A DNA stretch of 58,500 bases, taken from Symbiodinium natans. Lineage: Eukaryota; Sar; Dinophyceae; Suessiales; Symbiodiniaceae. Position numbers and translations under genes: made by a program. The notes under the pieces were generated by a model. That model saw only the letters and a list, made by a program, of their open reading frames with translations. It made no database searches and was not told the DNA's origin. Below are positions 21,701-27,430 of the stretch, in pieces. Position 1 is the first letter of the stretch. Each line of letters opens with the position of its first letter. Location: positions 1 through 58,500 of the forward strand of contig CAJNDS010002115.1 in NCBI GenBank assembly GCA_905221605.1, given 5' to 3'.

Positions 21701-23624
21701 TTGACCAAAGACCTTGTCGAATGCAGCTGCCGCAGTCTTATCTTGCAAGGCAGGGCGTAGTATGGTTACAGACAGTCCTTATGCAGAGCAGGTTCGGTCT
21801 GGGGCATTGAGAGCCCTGAAGCCAAATTTCCAGATCCCGACAGGACAAGAACGGGGCCATCATCGTGAACCCGCTTCTGCAGGTGGCCCTAAACCCGAAA
21901 CCCTAAACCCGAAACCCGAAACCTAAACCCTAAACCCTAAACCCTAAATCCTAAACCCTAAACCCTAAACCTAAACCCTAAACTCAAACCCGAAACCCTA
22001 AACCCTAAACCCTAAAAAATTGAGATGGGCAGTGTGAATGAATCGAGATGCCTTGCGGGTCTCCCCACAGCTGGCAGGCAGAGGCTTGCGAGAACCTCTT
22101 TGCAGCAGGCGATGTCTGCGCTTATCCTGCCGTTCGCACCGGGCAACGGGTGCGCATCTACGTCTGCAATTATAGAGAGGTAGGTCGAACAGCGTTGTGT
22201 TGATACTGAGTTTTGGGTCCGGGGTGTTCTCTGGGGCCTCAACCCATCTTACCCCCCCAAGGCCCTTGTCAGCAAATCCTGCACCCCGGAGCTGAGGAAT
22301 TGAGCACTGGGATGTTGCAACCCAGCAGGGCCGTGTGGCAGCGCAGAACATGCTCGGGAAGTTCCAGCCCTTCACCACCACGCCTTTCTTTTGGTCAGGC
22401 GGAAAAGAGCTTTGAGGGGTCTAGGGCCAAGTTGAGGGTCTTTAGGGCGTGACAGAGTTTTACGGCTCAGGCTTCTTGGGCGTAAACTGTGAGACCCTGT
22501 GACCTGTGATCCTGTGCAGAGGCCTGTTCGGGAACCTGAACCTCCGATTTGTCGGGCATGCGCCCGAAGCACTGGACCGCGTCATCATCGAAGGTGCCGC
22601 TGTTTTTGGAGCAGGGGATCTTCATGCTCCAATCGCCTGCTCCGAGCCCCCAAAAAATCAAGCAAGCCCGAAAGCCTTAGTTCTCCTTCCTTTAGGAGAC
22701 GTGAGCAATATGGAGTTCATCTCGTACTACACGGAAGATGATGAGATCCGCGCCGTAGCAACTGTGAACAAGGTGGGGCTTGGGGGATCCAGAGCCCAGA
22801 CCAAGGGTCTTGAGGGCTTGGGAATGAGAGTTCAGCTTCAACTCAGCCCCTAGCCCTATAGTATAAGTGAAAGATGTTGCTGTTGGGAGAATAAGTTCTA
22901 AGCCCTGTAAGCCTGCCAGATGTGTAGTGCTTTGCCAAAACTCTGCCTCACGGCGCCTCCCGCTCCAGGATCCTGTGGCCGTCGCCTGTGTCGGGCTCAG
23001 ATGTTCGGGAGCCTGGGAGGCCCGAGAGGTGATTGTGACATCTCGCGACATAACGGTGGGTCACTTGTGACCTCTCGGGCCGCTGGTGACAACGCTAACT
23101 CATGCTAAATCTCCTGCATCGCAAGCCAATCCAAGACCCCAAGTTCTGAAGCCAAAACCCTTAACCCCCCCCCCCATTCGCGGCGGAGGGCAAAAAGAAC
23201 TCATCGTGAACGCAAAGTCAACGGAGTGAAGTTAACCCCACAGCCCCCTTGAAGCCCAGGTGCCGAACTCATGCGGCGTGGGCAGATGCCGCGGGTGGCA
23301 GAGCTCATGCTCGGCCGCTTGGCTGCCTTTTTAGGTTCCAAACAGGACGGTTTGAGAAGTTCTCGTGCTGCGGAGATGGTTTGGCGTGTTGAACTTTAGT
23401 AGGGCTCAGGGTTAGAGTTGTGGAGAGGGGATTCTTTTCAAAGCCTTGAAAGGCCCGATTATAGTACCCCTGATTATCATCCCTAGTACGAACTGTTAGT
23501 ATAAGGGGGAACATCCCGAGCCCCAAACCCGGAAACCCTGGGCCGAGGCACAGTCAATGCGGAAGTGCTGCTGCAGCGCCTCCGTGATCTCAGTCGCCGG
23601 CCGCGCAGAGACCGGAAGCCCTGA
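317..23624 (+). CDS. AIFM3-like: AIFM3-like Rieske/FAD-NAD oxidoreductase, 19-exon gene model
   Basis: Exons: 317-770, 1184-1290, 18590-18691, 18743-18796, 18950-~18976, ~19125-19166, 19234-19481, 19642-19706, 19969-20074, 20394-20452, ~21532-21680, 21844-21882, 22078-22179, 22305-22398, 22522-22593, 22696-22772, 22969-22999, 23260-23313, 23548-23624. Joined, they give a Rieske domain, a first dinucleotide fold (GGGPASLAAAETLR), a second one (VVGGSFIGMEVA), the VLPADAVVVGAGVLPNT segment, the FAAGDVCAYP signature and an AIFM3-type C-terminal domain (LRFVGHAPEALDRVIIEGD). Proteins of this class are thought to pass electrons between NAD(P)H, FAD and a [2Fe-2S] centre. Cellular location cannot be judged here. 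Reading phase agrees at every junction except exons 5/6, where the boundary is unclear. Start 317 is the first ATG of the open frame; upstream exons are possible. Confidence 0.85.
1184..1290 (+). CDS. AIFM3-like: Exon 2: end of Rieske domain and linker
   Basis: The exon completes the split codon of exon 1 (R-G-P) and reads PSVDGIAVYKSEVKNG, then LYADIPPELV. In Rieske/AIF proteins this st retch follows the second cluster motif and closes the domain. It has 35 full codons. It ends at CCCAAAG before GCACAT (GC donor). The next exon is 17.3 kb away and in phase. Confidence 0.75.
2140..2510 (+). pseudogene. RLE non-LTR retrotransposon fragment (copy G), C-terminal part
   Basis: Pieces in different frames match the C-terminal half of the fuller copy at 14.1-16.0 kb. 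A GDWP..W.F region lies near 2190-2240. Then comes a zinc-knuckle remnant, WRDHALVCTRSGLLAG (LGDHALACPRTGLLAR in the fuller copy). Then VGTDGHVVPQQWLAHALAPGV (the fuller copy has VVPQQWLVHTTAPGV). Frame changes within 400 bp make it non-coding today. Confidence 0.6.
2990..3480 (-). pseudogene. RLE non-LTR retrotransposon fragment (copy F), thumb/connection region
   Basis: On the minus strand, LNLQCAWLLLLPSAH corresponds to LPDLQCSWLLLLLCA of the 14.1-16.0 kb copy. It is followed in other frames by VIRPYAGARDRALCATLWACL and ALGGFGLQPAIRTAPAA (HFGGLGLQSAERTSPAA there). Order and spacing match, but at least two frameshifts separate the pieces. The block at 2640-2960 shows nothing I can name. Confidence 0.6.
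3495..3724 (-). pseudogene. Unrecognised minus-strand coding-like fragment
   Basis: From the transposon's left edge leftward, the minus strand reads LLGDVVLDALMTVCKTRQ and VAHPYMSEVHYSDLAVQGYD. After one frame change it reads MIVVWAQADKEFLDYRFARF and a stop. I do not recognise it. It has no match in the nearby retroelement copies. It directly abuts the DNA transposon insertion at 3725, so it may be host or element sequence that was interrupted. Confidence 0.3.
3716..3724. repeat. Left target-site duplication of the TIR element
   Basis: TCGGTTCGC immediately precedes the left terminal inverted repeat and recurs exactly at 6711-6719. Confidence 0.8.
3940..4275 (+). repeat. Degenerate tandem repeat inside the TIR element
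   Basis: Variants of GGATTCTCTGC and of CTCCAGG(G) alternate five to seven times, with spacings of a few tens of bases (for example near 3988, 4036, 4074, 4153, 4195 and 4253). It looks like a decayed minisatellite that forms the left subterminal zone of the transposon. Confidence 0.55.
4312..4690 (+). repeat. Four tandem units of about 100 bp
   Basis: Units start at 4312, 4418, 4521 and 4621 with GGGTTTGTGAAAGCCCAAAA or a close variant. Each continues with a TGGTCAAAAATCAC block and a CATTTTGGTGGTTTCCAAGG block. Lengths are 106, 103, 100 and about 70 bp; the last unit is truncated. Confidence 0.75.
4922..5962. repeat. Long internal inverted repeat (hairpin) of the TIR element
   Basis: The left arm (4922 to about 5420) pairs with the reverse complement of about 5565-5962. 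AGGTCCAAACTTGGGCT at 4922 mirrors the sequence ending at 5962. The GACTTATAGACCCAAAA block and the CTGCTCAGCCAAAA block also pair, as does GGACGCGAGTGTG (5292) with its partner near 5690. Identity is roughly 80-85 percent by eye. The arms differ by small indels and by a (GT)n run at 5303-5333. The loop is about 140 bp. Confidence 0.8.
6303..6545 (+). repeat. Tandem duplication of about 115 bp
   Basis: Two diverged copies each contain TGGGCAGT, a TCCAGAATA block, a GCGGA(A/G)CCCC block, then ATATACA/ACATACA and AAGCCC. On the minus strand both copies read as related peptides (TGLKVYVGVPLKLIF and TGLDVYLGAPLNVFF), but nothing supports expression. Confidence 0.6.
6711..6719. repeat. Right target-site duplication of the TIR element
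   Basis: TCGGTTCGC immediately follows the right terminal inverted repeat. It is identical to 3716-3724. Confidence 0.8.
6720..7250 (-). pseudogene. RLE non-LTR retrotransposon fragment (copy D, part 2)
   Basis: The minus strand reads LELLPAHLGGLGLQCAERT, then APAAFWAAWADALPVLCARR and AARFLAEL. This matches the LPAHFGGLGLQSAERTSPAA segment and what follows it in the 14.1-16.0 kb copy. A frame change follows, then GVLQEAGVESAWDLANR up to the right edge of the DNA transposon. The transposon therefore interrupts this neighbourhood. Confidence 0.65.
7251..8299. other. No assignable gene; GC-rich duplicated block
   Basis: I see no reverse transcriptase motif here, although it lies between two pieces of a minus-strand retroelement (6720-7250 and 8300-8690). 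A motif GCGGCGGCC..GAGGCGCCAGCGGC occurs near 8004 and 8140, each followed by a GAGGCTGCAACG-like stretch, which suggests a diverged direct repeat. Confidence 0.35.
8300..8690 (-). pseudogene. RLE non-LTR retrotransposon fragment (copy D, part 1: linker before RT)
   Basis: The minus strand reads WTFVLLAPRMLLFRAPGQ and, in another frame, RRRENMLCAGQWVQLLRES. In copy A (near 10290-10420) the same order is WKLFMLAPRMLLYRAPG, then DRRSELFQAGHWLELL. The fragment starts right after the A-rich tail of the element at 8697-9300, as seen on the minus strand. Confidence 0.6.
8697..9300 (-). pseudogene. RLE non-LTR retrotransposon 3' end with A-rich tail (copy E)
   Basis: On the minus strand, a VDTILVSPL remnant (CCDATLVSPL in copy B) and YPEFCRAHRCRLIVIVLKPE (YPELLRARRCRLVVIGLEVG in the 13.1-14.0 kb copy) mark the endonuclease domain. 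Downstream is an A-rich tail, the complement of T-runs at 8718-8724 and 8737-8743, next to GGTGCGAGGGAGAAAAA. A tail with the same GCGAG..AGAAA context follows the copy ending at 14020. Confidence 0.55.
9265..12345 (+). pseudogene. RLE non-LTR retrotransposon, N-terminus plus reverse transcriptase (copy A)
   Basis: The order is: an alanine-rich N-terminal domain, an RGG-type basic stretch (near 9985-10030), a linker (WKLFMLAPRMLLYRAPG, frame 3, 10290-10424), RT fingers (VALQKPNGRVRALVVGD, about 10885), motif A (SVDAVGAFDHVSH, about 11096), motif B (QQGEGGEQ, about 11262) and motif C (FLDD, 11380-11391). A thumb region with FGGLGLRS follows. The frame changes near 10290, 10530, 11045 and 11287, so the 584-codon open frame starting at GTG 9316 is not one protein. 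The last part near 12300 stops before the endonuclease domain. Confidence 0.8.
12746..13105 (+). pseudogene. Reverse-transcriptase fingers fragment from another retroelement family
   Basis: The frame reads ERVQRLIEQEIGKGYMEKI, then SADSLAVGKLGVI. This resembles the fingers region of DIRS-like and gypsy-like dinoflagellate RTs, where a glycine-rich EI..G.ME segment precedes AVGKLGV. It lies between the two halves of an RLE-type element. The stretch 12346-12745 shows nothing I can name. Confidence 0.4.
13108..14020 (+). pseudogene. RLE non-LTR retrotransposon, zinc knuckle and endonuclease domain
   Basis: LLLRRLRLPLPL leads into a C-x-C..GDH..C knuckle (CSCRGRLDAFGDHRAAC), then, after one frame change near 13400, the restriction-like endonuclease core. 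The core reads DDRRIEVVANG, LAVDATLVSPLTRTGEP, ARRKQHGTYPELLRARRC and LVVIGLEVGGRF. It may be the 3' half of copy A, separated by an inserted fragment, or a separate 5'-truncated copy; the junction does not decide. It ends at TGA 14018-14020 and is followed by an A-rich tail. Confidence 0.7.
14071..14100 (+). repeat. Poly(A) tail joining two retrotransposon copies
   Basis: GAGAG is followed by fifteen A, a G, then AAAAAACAA. The next base (14101) begins ATCCAGCAAGGCGAGG, which is reverse transcriptase motif B of the next copy. There is no spacer. Confidence 0.75.
14101..16004 (+). pseudogene. RLE non-LTR retrotransposon, 5'-truncated (copy B)
   Basis: It starts inside RT motif B (QQGEGCEQGDPLAPALFALG), then motif C (FLDD, 14224-14235), VVLGTPVG and the SPRANH segment. 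A 17-bp duplication shifts the frame there, and the rest reads to a stop at 16002. Later parts are HFGGLGLQSAERTSPAA, a CGPAPGCG..LGDHALAC knuckle, VVPQQWLVHTTAPGV and the endonuclease core (RRLDVVIYG, CCDATLVSPLTRTG, ERRKAATYPELRRQ, LVLGSEVGGRF). It is the best guide to the C-terminal organisation of this family. R2/NeSL-like elements have a comparable RT plus RLE layout. Confidence 0.8.
14584..14617 (+). repeat. Perfect 17-bp tandem duplication inside copy B
   Basis: CCTCGCGCCAACCACGC occurs twice in a row (14584-14600 and 14601-14617). Seventeen is not a multiple of three, so this alone accounts for the change of frame at this point. Confidence 0.9.
16075..16091 (+). repeat. A-rich tail of copy B
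   Basis: GAAAG followed by ten A lies about 75 bp after the stop codon of copy B, preceded by GTAAAAGAGC. The context is like the GCGAGAGAAAA tail at 14071. Confidence 0.55.
16399..17986 (+). CDS. RLE non-LTR retrotransposon of a second subfamily, 5'-truncated (copy C)
   Basis: This is the most intact element frame in the window, about 525 codons open to a TAA stop at 17984. It begins just before RT motif C (AFLDDVYLAG, FLDD at 16473-16484), then SSVGGLGLRSTRR. A CPLC..FGDHSRCC knuckle (near 17418-17471) follows, then an endonuclease region (RRPADVWV, AAAFDLAVTSGL, YEARKRTHLQTEQHC, FVPLVAEASSRGWG). The sequence differs strongly from copies A and B. Motifs upstream of C (fingers, A, B) are missing; 16163-16398 carries only an AEGC-like trace of motif B. 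There is no visible poly(A) tail. Confidence 0.7.
18590..19166 (+). CDS. AIFM3-like: Exons 3-6: FAD-binding fold
   Basis: Exon 3 (18590-18691, 34 codons) holds the first nucleotide-binding loop, LLGGGPASLAAAETLRQ. Exon 4 (18743-18796, 18 codons) reads EGFVGRIVMLTREPHLPY. Exon 5 (18950 to about 18976) reads DRVQLSKAL, which completes the conserved PYDR..LSK motif. Exon 6 (about 19125-19166) reads VEKLLLRPEGFYK. Donors are GCACGA after exon 3, GATGCT after exon 4 and GACCTG after exon 6. The 3' end of exon 5 and the 5' end of exon 6 are uncertain by a few bases. Confidence 0.75.
19234..19481 (+). CDS. AIFM3-like: Exon 7: FAD domain to NAD-domain boundary
   Basis: This is the longest exon of the oxidoreductase part (82 codons plus 2 nt). 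It starts DYDIEVVRNACVTKLD, continues through TVHYTSGD and FDKVLVATGGTPRKLFVPG, and ends at IFTLR. The ATGG.P segment is the conserved stretch before the NAD-binding domain in this superfamily. The acceptor is TGCAG|GAC and the donor is AG|GCTGAA (GC). Confidence 0.85.
19642..20074 (+). CDS. AIFM3-like: Exons 8-9: NAD(P)H-binding fold
   Basis: Exon 8 (19642-19706) reads TPEDAAKIAQLAKKGQKMIVV. Exon 9 (19969-20074) continues GGSFIGMEVASSLAKKG and ends VPFERVLGK, the second dinucleotide-binding motif of the family. A 6-bp repeat, AGGTGG, lies at both ends of the intron between them, so the exact cut cannot be placed within it. Exon 8 has a GT donor. Exon 9 ends before GAGCCA, a GA donor. Confidence 0.85.
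20394..21680 (+). CDS. AIFM3-like: Exons 10-11: end of NAD domain, return to FAD domain
   Basis: Exon 10 (20394-20452) reads VGASFARKLQKEGVEWHV. Exon 11 (about 21532-21680) reads VLRLLDIVNPDG, then VLPADAVVVGAGVLPNT and RFIEGLSL. The frame upstream of exon 11 closes with a TAG at 21510. Acceptors at 21532, 21535 or 21541 all fit the phase. The intron between them (about 1.1 kb) holds the GCGAATC minisatellite. Donors: GCTGAA after exon 10, GACAGG after exon 11. Confidence 0.75.
20634..20835 (+). repeat. GCGAATC minisatellite in intron 10
   Basis: The heptamer GCGAATC starts at 20634, 20650, 20689, 20709, 20725, 20746 and 20781. From 20687 on it fits a degenerate unit of about 36 bp (boundaries near 20687, 20721, 20759 and 20795), in which GTGCGAATCC and AGTGAGCGAATC alternate. 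Confidence 0.65.
21312..21350 (+). repeat. Dispersed motif: G-tract plus GCACAGCACACAACCATATA
   Basis: A G-rich tract is followed by GCACAGCACACAACCATATA. At 44021-44046 the same 21 bases recur with one change, and a shorter version lies at 53424-53445. Confidence 0.5.
21844..22179 (+). CDS. AIFM3-like: Exons 12-13: flavin-contact AAGD motif
   Basis: Exon 12 (21844-21882) is only 13 codons, DKNGAIIVNPLLQ. Exon 13 (22078-22179, 34 codons) starts AEACENLFAAGDVCAYPAVR; the FAAGD segment is the conserved FAD-contacting motif of this superfamily. It runs to CNYRE before a canonical GTAGGT donor. A CCCTAAA-type array (21894-22016) fills most of the intron between them. Confidence 0.8.
21894..22016 (-). 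repeat. Telomere-like CCCTAAA array in intron 12
   Basis: About 17 heptamers, mostly CCCTAAA with CCCGAAA variants, fill the space between exons 12 and 13. Confidence 0.8.
22305..22772 (+). CDS. AIFM3-like: Exons 14-16: C-terminal dimerisation-type domain
   Basis: Exon 14 (22305-22398) reads HWDVATQQGRVAAQNMLGKF and ends TTTPFFWS. Exon 15 (22522-22593) reads GLFGNLNLRFVGHAPEALDR and VIIE. Exon 16 (22696-22772) reads GDVSNMEFISYYTEDDEIR and AVATVNK. The order and motifs match AIFM3/ferredoxin-reductase-like C-terminal domains (HW...QGR.AA.NM, PFFW, G..RYVG, DP). Donors are GC, GT and GT. Confidence 0.85.
22969..23624 (+). CDS. AIFM3-like: Exons 17-19: C-terminus
   Basis: Exon 17 (22969-22999) reads DPVAVACVGL. 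Exon 18 (23260-23313) reads AELMRRGQMPRVAELML. Exon 19 (23548-23624) reads TVNAEVLLQRLRDLSRRPRR and stops at TGA 23622-23624. Exon 17 ends before GATGTT (GA donor), exon 18 before GCCGCT (GC donor). An alternative is splicing inside exon 19 to a further terminal exon near 23900-23977. Confidence 0.65.
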
Positions 23625-23635
23625 AGCCCCTCCAT

Positions 23636-23702
23636 TTGGGGTTTAGGGTTTGGGGTTAGGGTTTGCGGTTTACGGTTTAGGGTTGAGGGTCTAGGGTTTA
23701 AC
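23636..23702 (+). repeat. Short TTTAGGG-like array
   Basis: About nine heptamers of TTTAGGG type with single-base variants lie just after the stop codon of the AIFM3-like gene. Confidence 0.7.
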
Positions 23703-23899
23703 TTAACCTGCATTCCAGGCGCAGCTTTTGGGGTTGGGCTGGGCCATGGACTAGATGGAGAGCGGGTCTCTGGGTGTCGGCCCTGCAGGTCGAGTTGAGA
23801 ACATGAGCTCCCTCGAAACGCAAAGCATCTTAGAGCAGGCTTTTCTTGGAACCTGTAGCTCAAGCTCAGCCCCAGCCCCCCTTTAAAACCCTGGCCGAG

Positions 23900-23977
23900 G
23901 TAAGGCACCAGCCCGCTGATGGAAAAGACCTCTTGCCGCCGGCCCGACTGCGACGGCTGAAAACGAAGAGAGCTTGA
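23900..23977 (+). CDS. Candidate alternative terminal exon
   Basis: After the acceptor GGCCGAG, the frame reads PADGKDLLPPARLRRLKTKR and stops at 23975. It looks like a C-terminal coding end. It could join to exon 19 of the AIFM3-like gene through a GA donor (CGT|GATCTC), or belong to another transcript. The stretch 23978-24458 shows only short repeat traces. Confidence 0.3.
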   Translation, partial: VRHQPADGKDLLPPARLRRLKTKRA

Positions 23978-24458
23978 GTTTAAGGGGTATGGAGGGTTTG
24001 GAGGGTTTAAGGGTGCAAAAGGGGTAACTGCTGAAGAGCCTTAAGCCTCAGACCACCAAACCCTAAACTTCCACCCCAACACCTAAATCCTTTGAAAACA
24101 GCACAACCAGCCCGTGGGAGTTTGAGCGCTGAAGCAGCTAAGTCTAAGCCTTCACCAACCTCCGTGAGCCCCCAAAAAACAACAAAAGCCGGCACCCAGG
24201 GCTGCAGGAAAGCCGCGGCCGTTGCGCAAGGAGGGGTCTTCGCCCGTCTAGGATGGTGGTCGAGAGAGTCTTCCGTGGGCTTGGGGATGCTTGGGGGGGG
24301 GGAGGGGGTGGGGTTGTCAGGGTGTCGGGTTCCACGGCCAAAGTTTGTGGGGGCCCATGAGTCAGCAGTCTGACTTGTTGGATTCAACTAGATTGTGGCT
24401 TTTGAGTTGCGAAGGTTGTGAAGGTTCGTGGGCTTGAGGCGTGGGGCTTTCGGATGTT

Positions 24459-24566
24459 TACTTGGAGGTTACGTAGGGTTACTGGTATCCTCAAGAAAAG
24501 GTTCTAACCAGTTATAATTATAGATACCCTACTTGTAGCCCCATTTCTGACTACCCATGAACCTCC
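24459..24566. mobile_element. Short inverted-repeat element, family 1, copy 1
   Basis: It starts TACTTGGAGGTT and ends CCATGAACCTCC. The same two end sequences bound the palindromic element at 48395-48521. The interior is AT-rich, with GTTATAATTATAG. The inner arms are poorly conserved in this copy. Confidence 0.4.
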
Positions 24567-24578
24567 TGTTGCCCCAAA

Positions 24579-24690
24579 CCCTGCTAAACCCTAAACCCTC
24601 AACCCTCAAGCCTCAAGCCTCAACCCTCAACCCTCAACCCTCAAACCTCAACCCTAAACCCTCAACCCTAACCCCTAAACCCAAAACTAA
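24579..24690 (-). repeat. CCCTAAA/CCCTCAA array
   Basis: About 16 heptamers grade from CCCTAAA through CCCTCAA and GCCTCAA back to CCCTAAA. Confidence 0.75.
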
Positions 24691-24747
24691 AGTAGGAACC
24701 CAGGTTTTTTTTTGCTTCTTCTCGATACCTCCGAGCCCTGGTGCCAG

Positions 24748-25323
24748 GCTGTAACCTGGGGACCCGCCGAGATCCGTGAGTTTGACCCGCAGCTTGGCGG
24801 AGGGGCTCTCTTGCAAGGCTTCTTTTGGGGGCTTCTTTTGGGCCTTCAAAAGGGCAGTAGAAAGGGTTGGGGGGGGGGGGGGTCAGGATGTCAGGGTTTT
24901 TGGACTGTTTGCGGCTGTGCCGGATTGTTGGACCGAAGGTCATCACCTTGCAGGCTTGCTCTCCCAAGAATCCTAGAATCTATCAACTTGGGTCCACACG
25001 CAAGGTGCCCGAGTAGTGCTTCAGAAGGATTGGTGGCTTCGGAAGCCCGACATCGGATGGTGGAGGTTTTTTCTTCGGGTTGAGGGTTTCAATAGGTGTA
25101 GAGGTTGAGGATTCAATGGGTTTTGGGGTTTAGGGTGTCGGGATATGGGTGTACAACAAGCTCTTTCCCGGCACGTTCGCCCAAGCCTGGATGCAAAAGG
25201 GTGTCGGGATTTATTCAAGTCCTGGAGTTCCCTGAACCTGTGAAATTGGACCCTAAAGCTAGGTACCACTCCAGCCTCTCGTCTGCGAGCCCCGTGAAGA
25301 AGAGGCGCCGCAGTTGCTGCTAA
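24748..25323 (+). CDS. Partial unrecognised gene, three candidate exons
   Basis: Exon candidates are 24748-24817 (AVTWGPAEIREFDPQ..; acceptor GCCAG, donor GCTTCT), 24954-25004 (ACSPKNPRIYQLGSTRK; acceptor TGCAG, donor GTGCCC) and a terminal one ending at TAA 25321 (EFPEPVKLDPKARYHSSLSS, then a basic KKRRR tail). Phase does not connect the first to the second, so an exon is missing or a boundary is wrong. I do not recognise the protein. Confidence 0.35.
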
Positions 25324-26775
25324 TGGAAACAGGGTTTGATTCTTTTCTCAAATAAGGCTTTGGAACTTTGTTTTGTTGTTTTGCTGGTGTTTTTATTGTT
25401 CAACAGGCAACGCTTCTATAGGGTTTAGGGCTCAGGGCTTAGGGTTTCAGCCATCGCGGCCAGGATGTGAAGTGTTTAGGCTTGCTTGGGCCCCGAGAAT
25501 CAAAAAGAGGTTTTGGTCAAAGCAGAGGCTGCCTTCCAGTTTCCATAGGTTTCGTGTGCCGAGTGCCGAGTGCATCCAAGCCGAAGCGTGTGTGGCTGCA
25601 CACCGTGGCAAGAAGGCCCTAGTGGTTCTTGTTTCGACATTAGAGCCCCGCTGCACAGGAACATCGTAGCCATTTTGAGAGTTCAGGCTTGATTCGCGCG
25701 GGGCCCCTGGGACCTCGGCTTGAGTCTGCCAAAACCTGCCTGCAATGCGTATACTTCAAGGGAAAAGTCTACTGTGTTCCCCCCCTCCCACAGTTTTGAG
25801 GTTTCTTTGGGGGCCATCTCTGCATTCGGGAACATCAGCTCGATTCTAAACCCTAAATCCCGACAAAAGCCCGATCCAAAGCGCTTGGCCTTCTAGTAAA
25901 GATCCCGACGCAAAAAGCAGGTGCAGCCGCATGTTTGAGATGACATGGAGTGCACCCCGACCTCCGCAAAAGACGGAGGCTCTCTGAGGCTCCTATCGGG
26001 AATTTAGGGTTCTCAGGTGTTTCGGGCTTCCGGGCTTCGGATTGAATTTTGGAAGCTTTTTGAGAGGGCCCAAGGGCTTCGCTGGCGCTTTTGTTATGAA
26101 ATTTCAGGGTCAAATTGCTTTGGGGTTTTGGGGGTGCTGTGCTCCGGTAAGCCAGGGGCTGAAGTGCCTTGCAGGATGTGGTGCTTGTTGTAGGTCTTGG
26201 GCGGCTGGCCTGTGATGTGATTCAGTTGCCAGGCCCAACCGTGTTGGAGAACAATGTTAAGCTGTGGCTACTAGCTAGATCAAAGCTGACAGCGACTGGG
26301 GTTGAAGGCTTTGGGTTTTCGGGTCAGAAAAAAATTCCGAACCGCCCCCCAAACTTGACAGCGGCCTCGCCGAAGGATTACAAGCTCTCTGCTGCGGACC
26401 CTGTGGGTGGCTTACTTTGCTGACTCGAGAAACCATCAACTCCAAACCGCAAGCAATGCGGATCAAAGGGGGGGTCCTGATTCAAAGGCACATGCTATGT
26501 CCCAAACGCTCCAAAGCCGAAGGGTTTTCAAAACCTGAAGACGTACATCCGACCCCCTAGACCTGCAGCGCTGTGATTTTGCAGCATCCTAGTGCCGCCA
26601 GGGGCGATATGAAGAGCATCCACCAAAACATGGGCTATAGATACTTCAGCATGTTAGGGTTAGCGTTCTGGGTTTGCGAAGGGTGTGGCCTGCATTCGCT
26701 ATGAAAATAGAGCCAGGAAATGTGCAGGTTTAAATATGCGCTTGCATTCACGCGCACTCCCCCACTCCCTTCCCA
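25324..26775. other. No gene assigned
   Basis: Exon-like stretches occur (AECIQAEACVAAHRGKKA near 25568; DVVLVVGLGRLACDVIQ near 26175 after TGCAG), but no chain in consistent phase. A 13-base match to the spliced leader (CGTAGCCATTTTG) lies at 25665-25677. Confidence 0.3.
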
Positions 26776-26942
26776 CCCCCCCCCCCCCCCCCCCCCCCCC
26801 CAGGTCTGCCCCGCCTCCCAATGTGGTGGGATATAGCACCAAAATTCCACGTTCTTTTTATAGGGGTTGGGGTTTGGGGTTTGGGGTTTGGGGTTTGGGG
26901 TTTGGGGTTTGGGGTTTGGGGTTTGGGGTTTGGGGTTTGGGG
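26776..26942. repeat. Poly(C) run and TTTGGGG array
   Basis: 26 consecutive C lie at 26776-26801. After a 65-bp gap, eleven near-perfect GGGGTTT units fill 26867-26942. Confidence 0.9.
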
Positions 26943-26999
26943 AAATTTGATTGTCACCCCTCCCCAGGACAAATCATATTTAGGAAGTGAGAGAGAAGG

Positions 27000-27430
27000 A
27001 AGGGAGGTAAATGTTGAGGTCAACCGTAAACCCTTTACTCTTGAACCCATTAAAACCCTAGGCCCCAAACCCTTAAACTCTTACGCCCTAAGACCTAAGC
27101 CCTTAAACCCATAACCTCAATCCTTTAAGCCCTAAACCCTTTAACCCGGTTTAGGGTCTCAGGTTTGAGGCATAGGGTTGGTAGTTTTGGTCTGGGTTCC
27201 AAACTGCTTCGGGTTGGGCTTCAGGGTTAGGGTTTTCACTCTGGTCTGTGTGTTTCATGGCGGGGTTAAGGTTTAGAGTCAAAGCCCTCCCCTCCCCCCT
27301 GTGGTTCACGGTCTGTGGTTCATGGTGGGGTTAGGGTTTAAGGTTTAGGGTTTAAACTTGAGTATTTTCACTCGGCCCCCCCTGTGCTTCATGGTGGGGT
27401 TAAGGTTTTTACGGTTTAATTAGAGCATTA
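27000..27430. repeat. Degenerate telomere-like region with a strand switch
   Basis: CCCTAAA-type units (27025-27145) give way to TTTAGGG-type units. In the second half a phrase close to CTTCATGGTGGGGTTAAGGTTT occurs three times (near 27255, 27317 and 27389). Confidence 0.6.
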
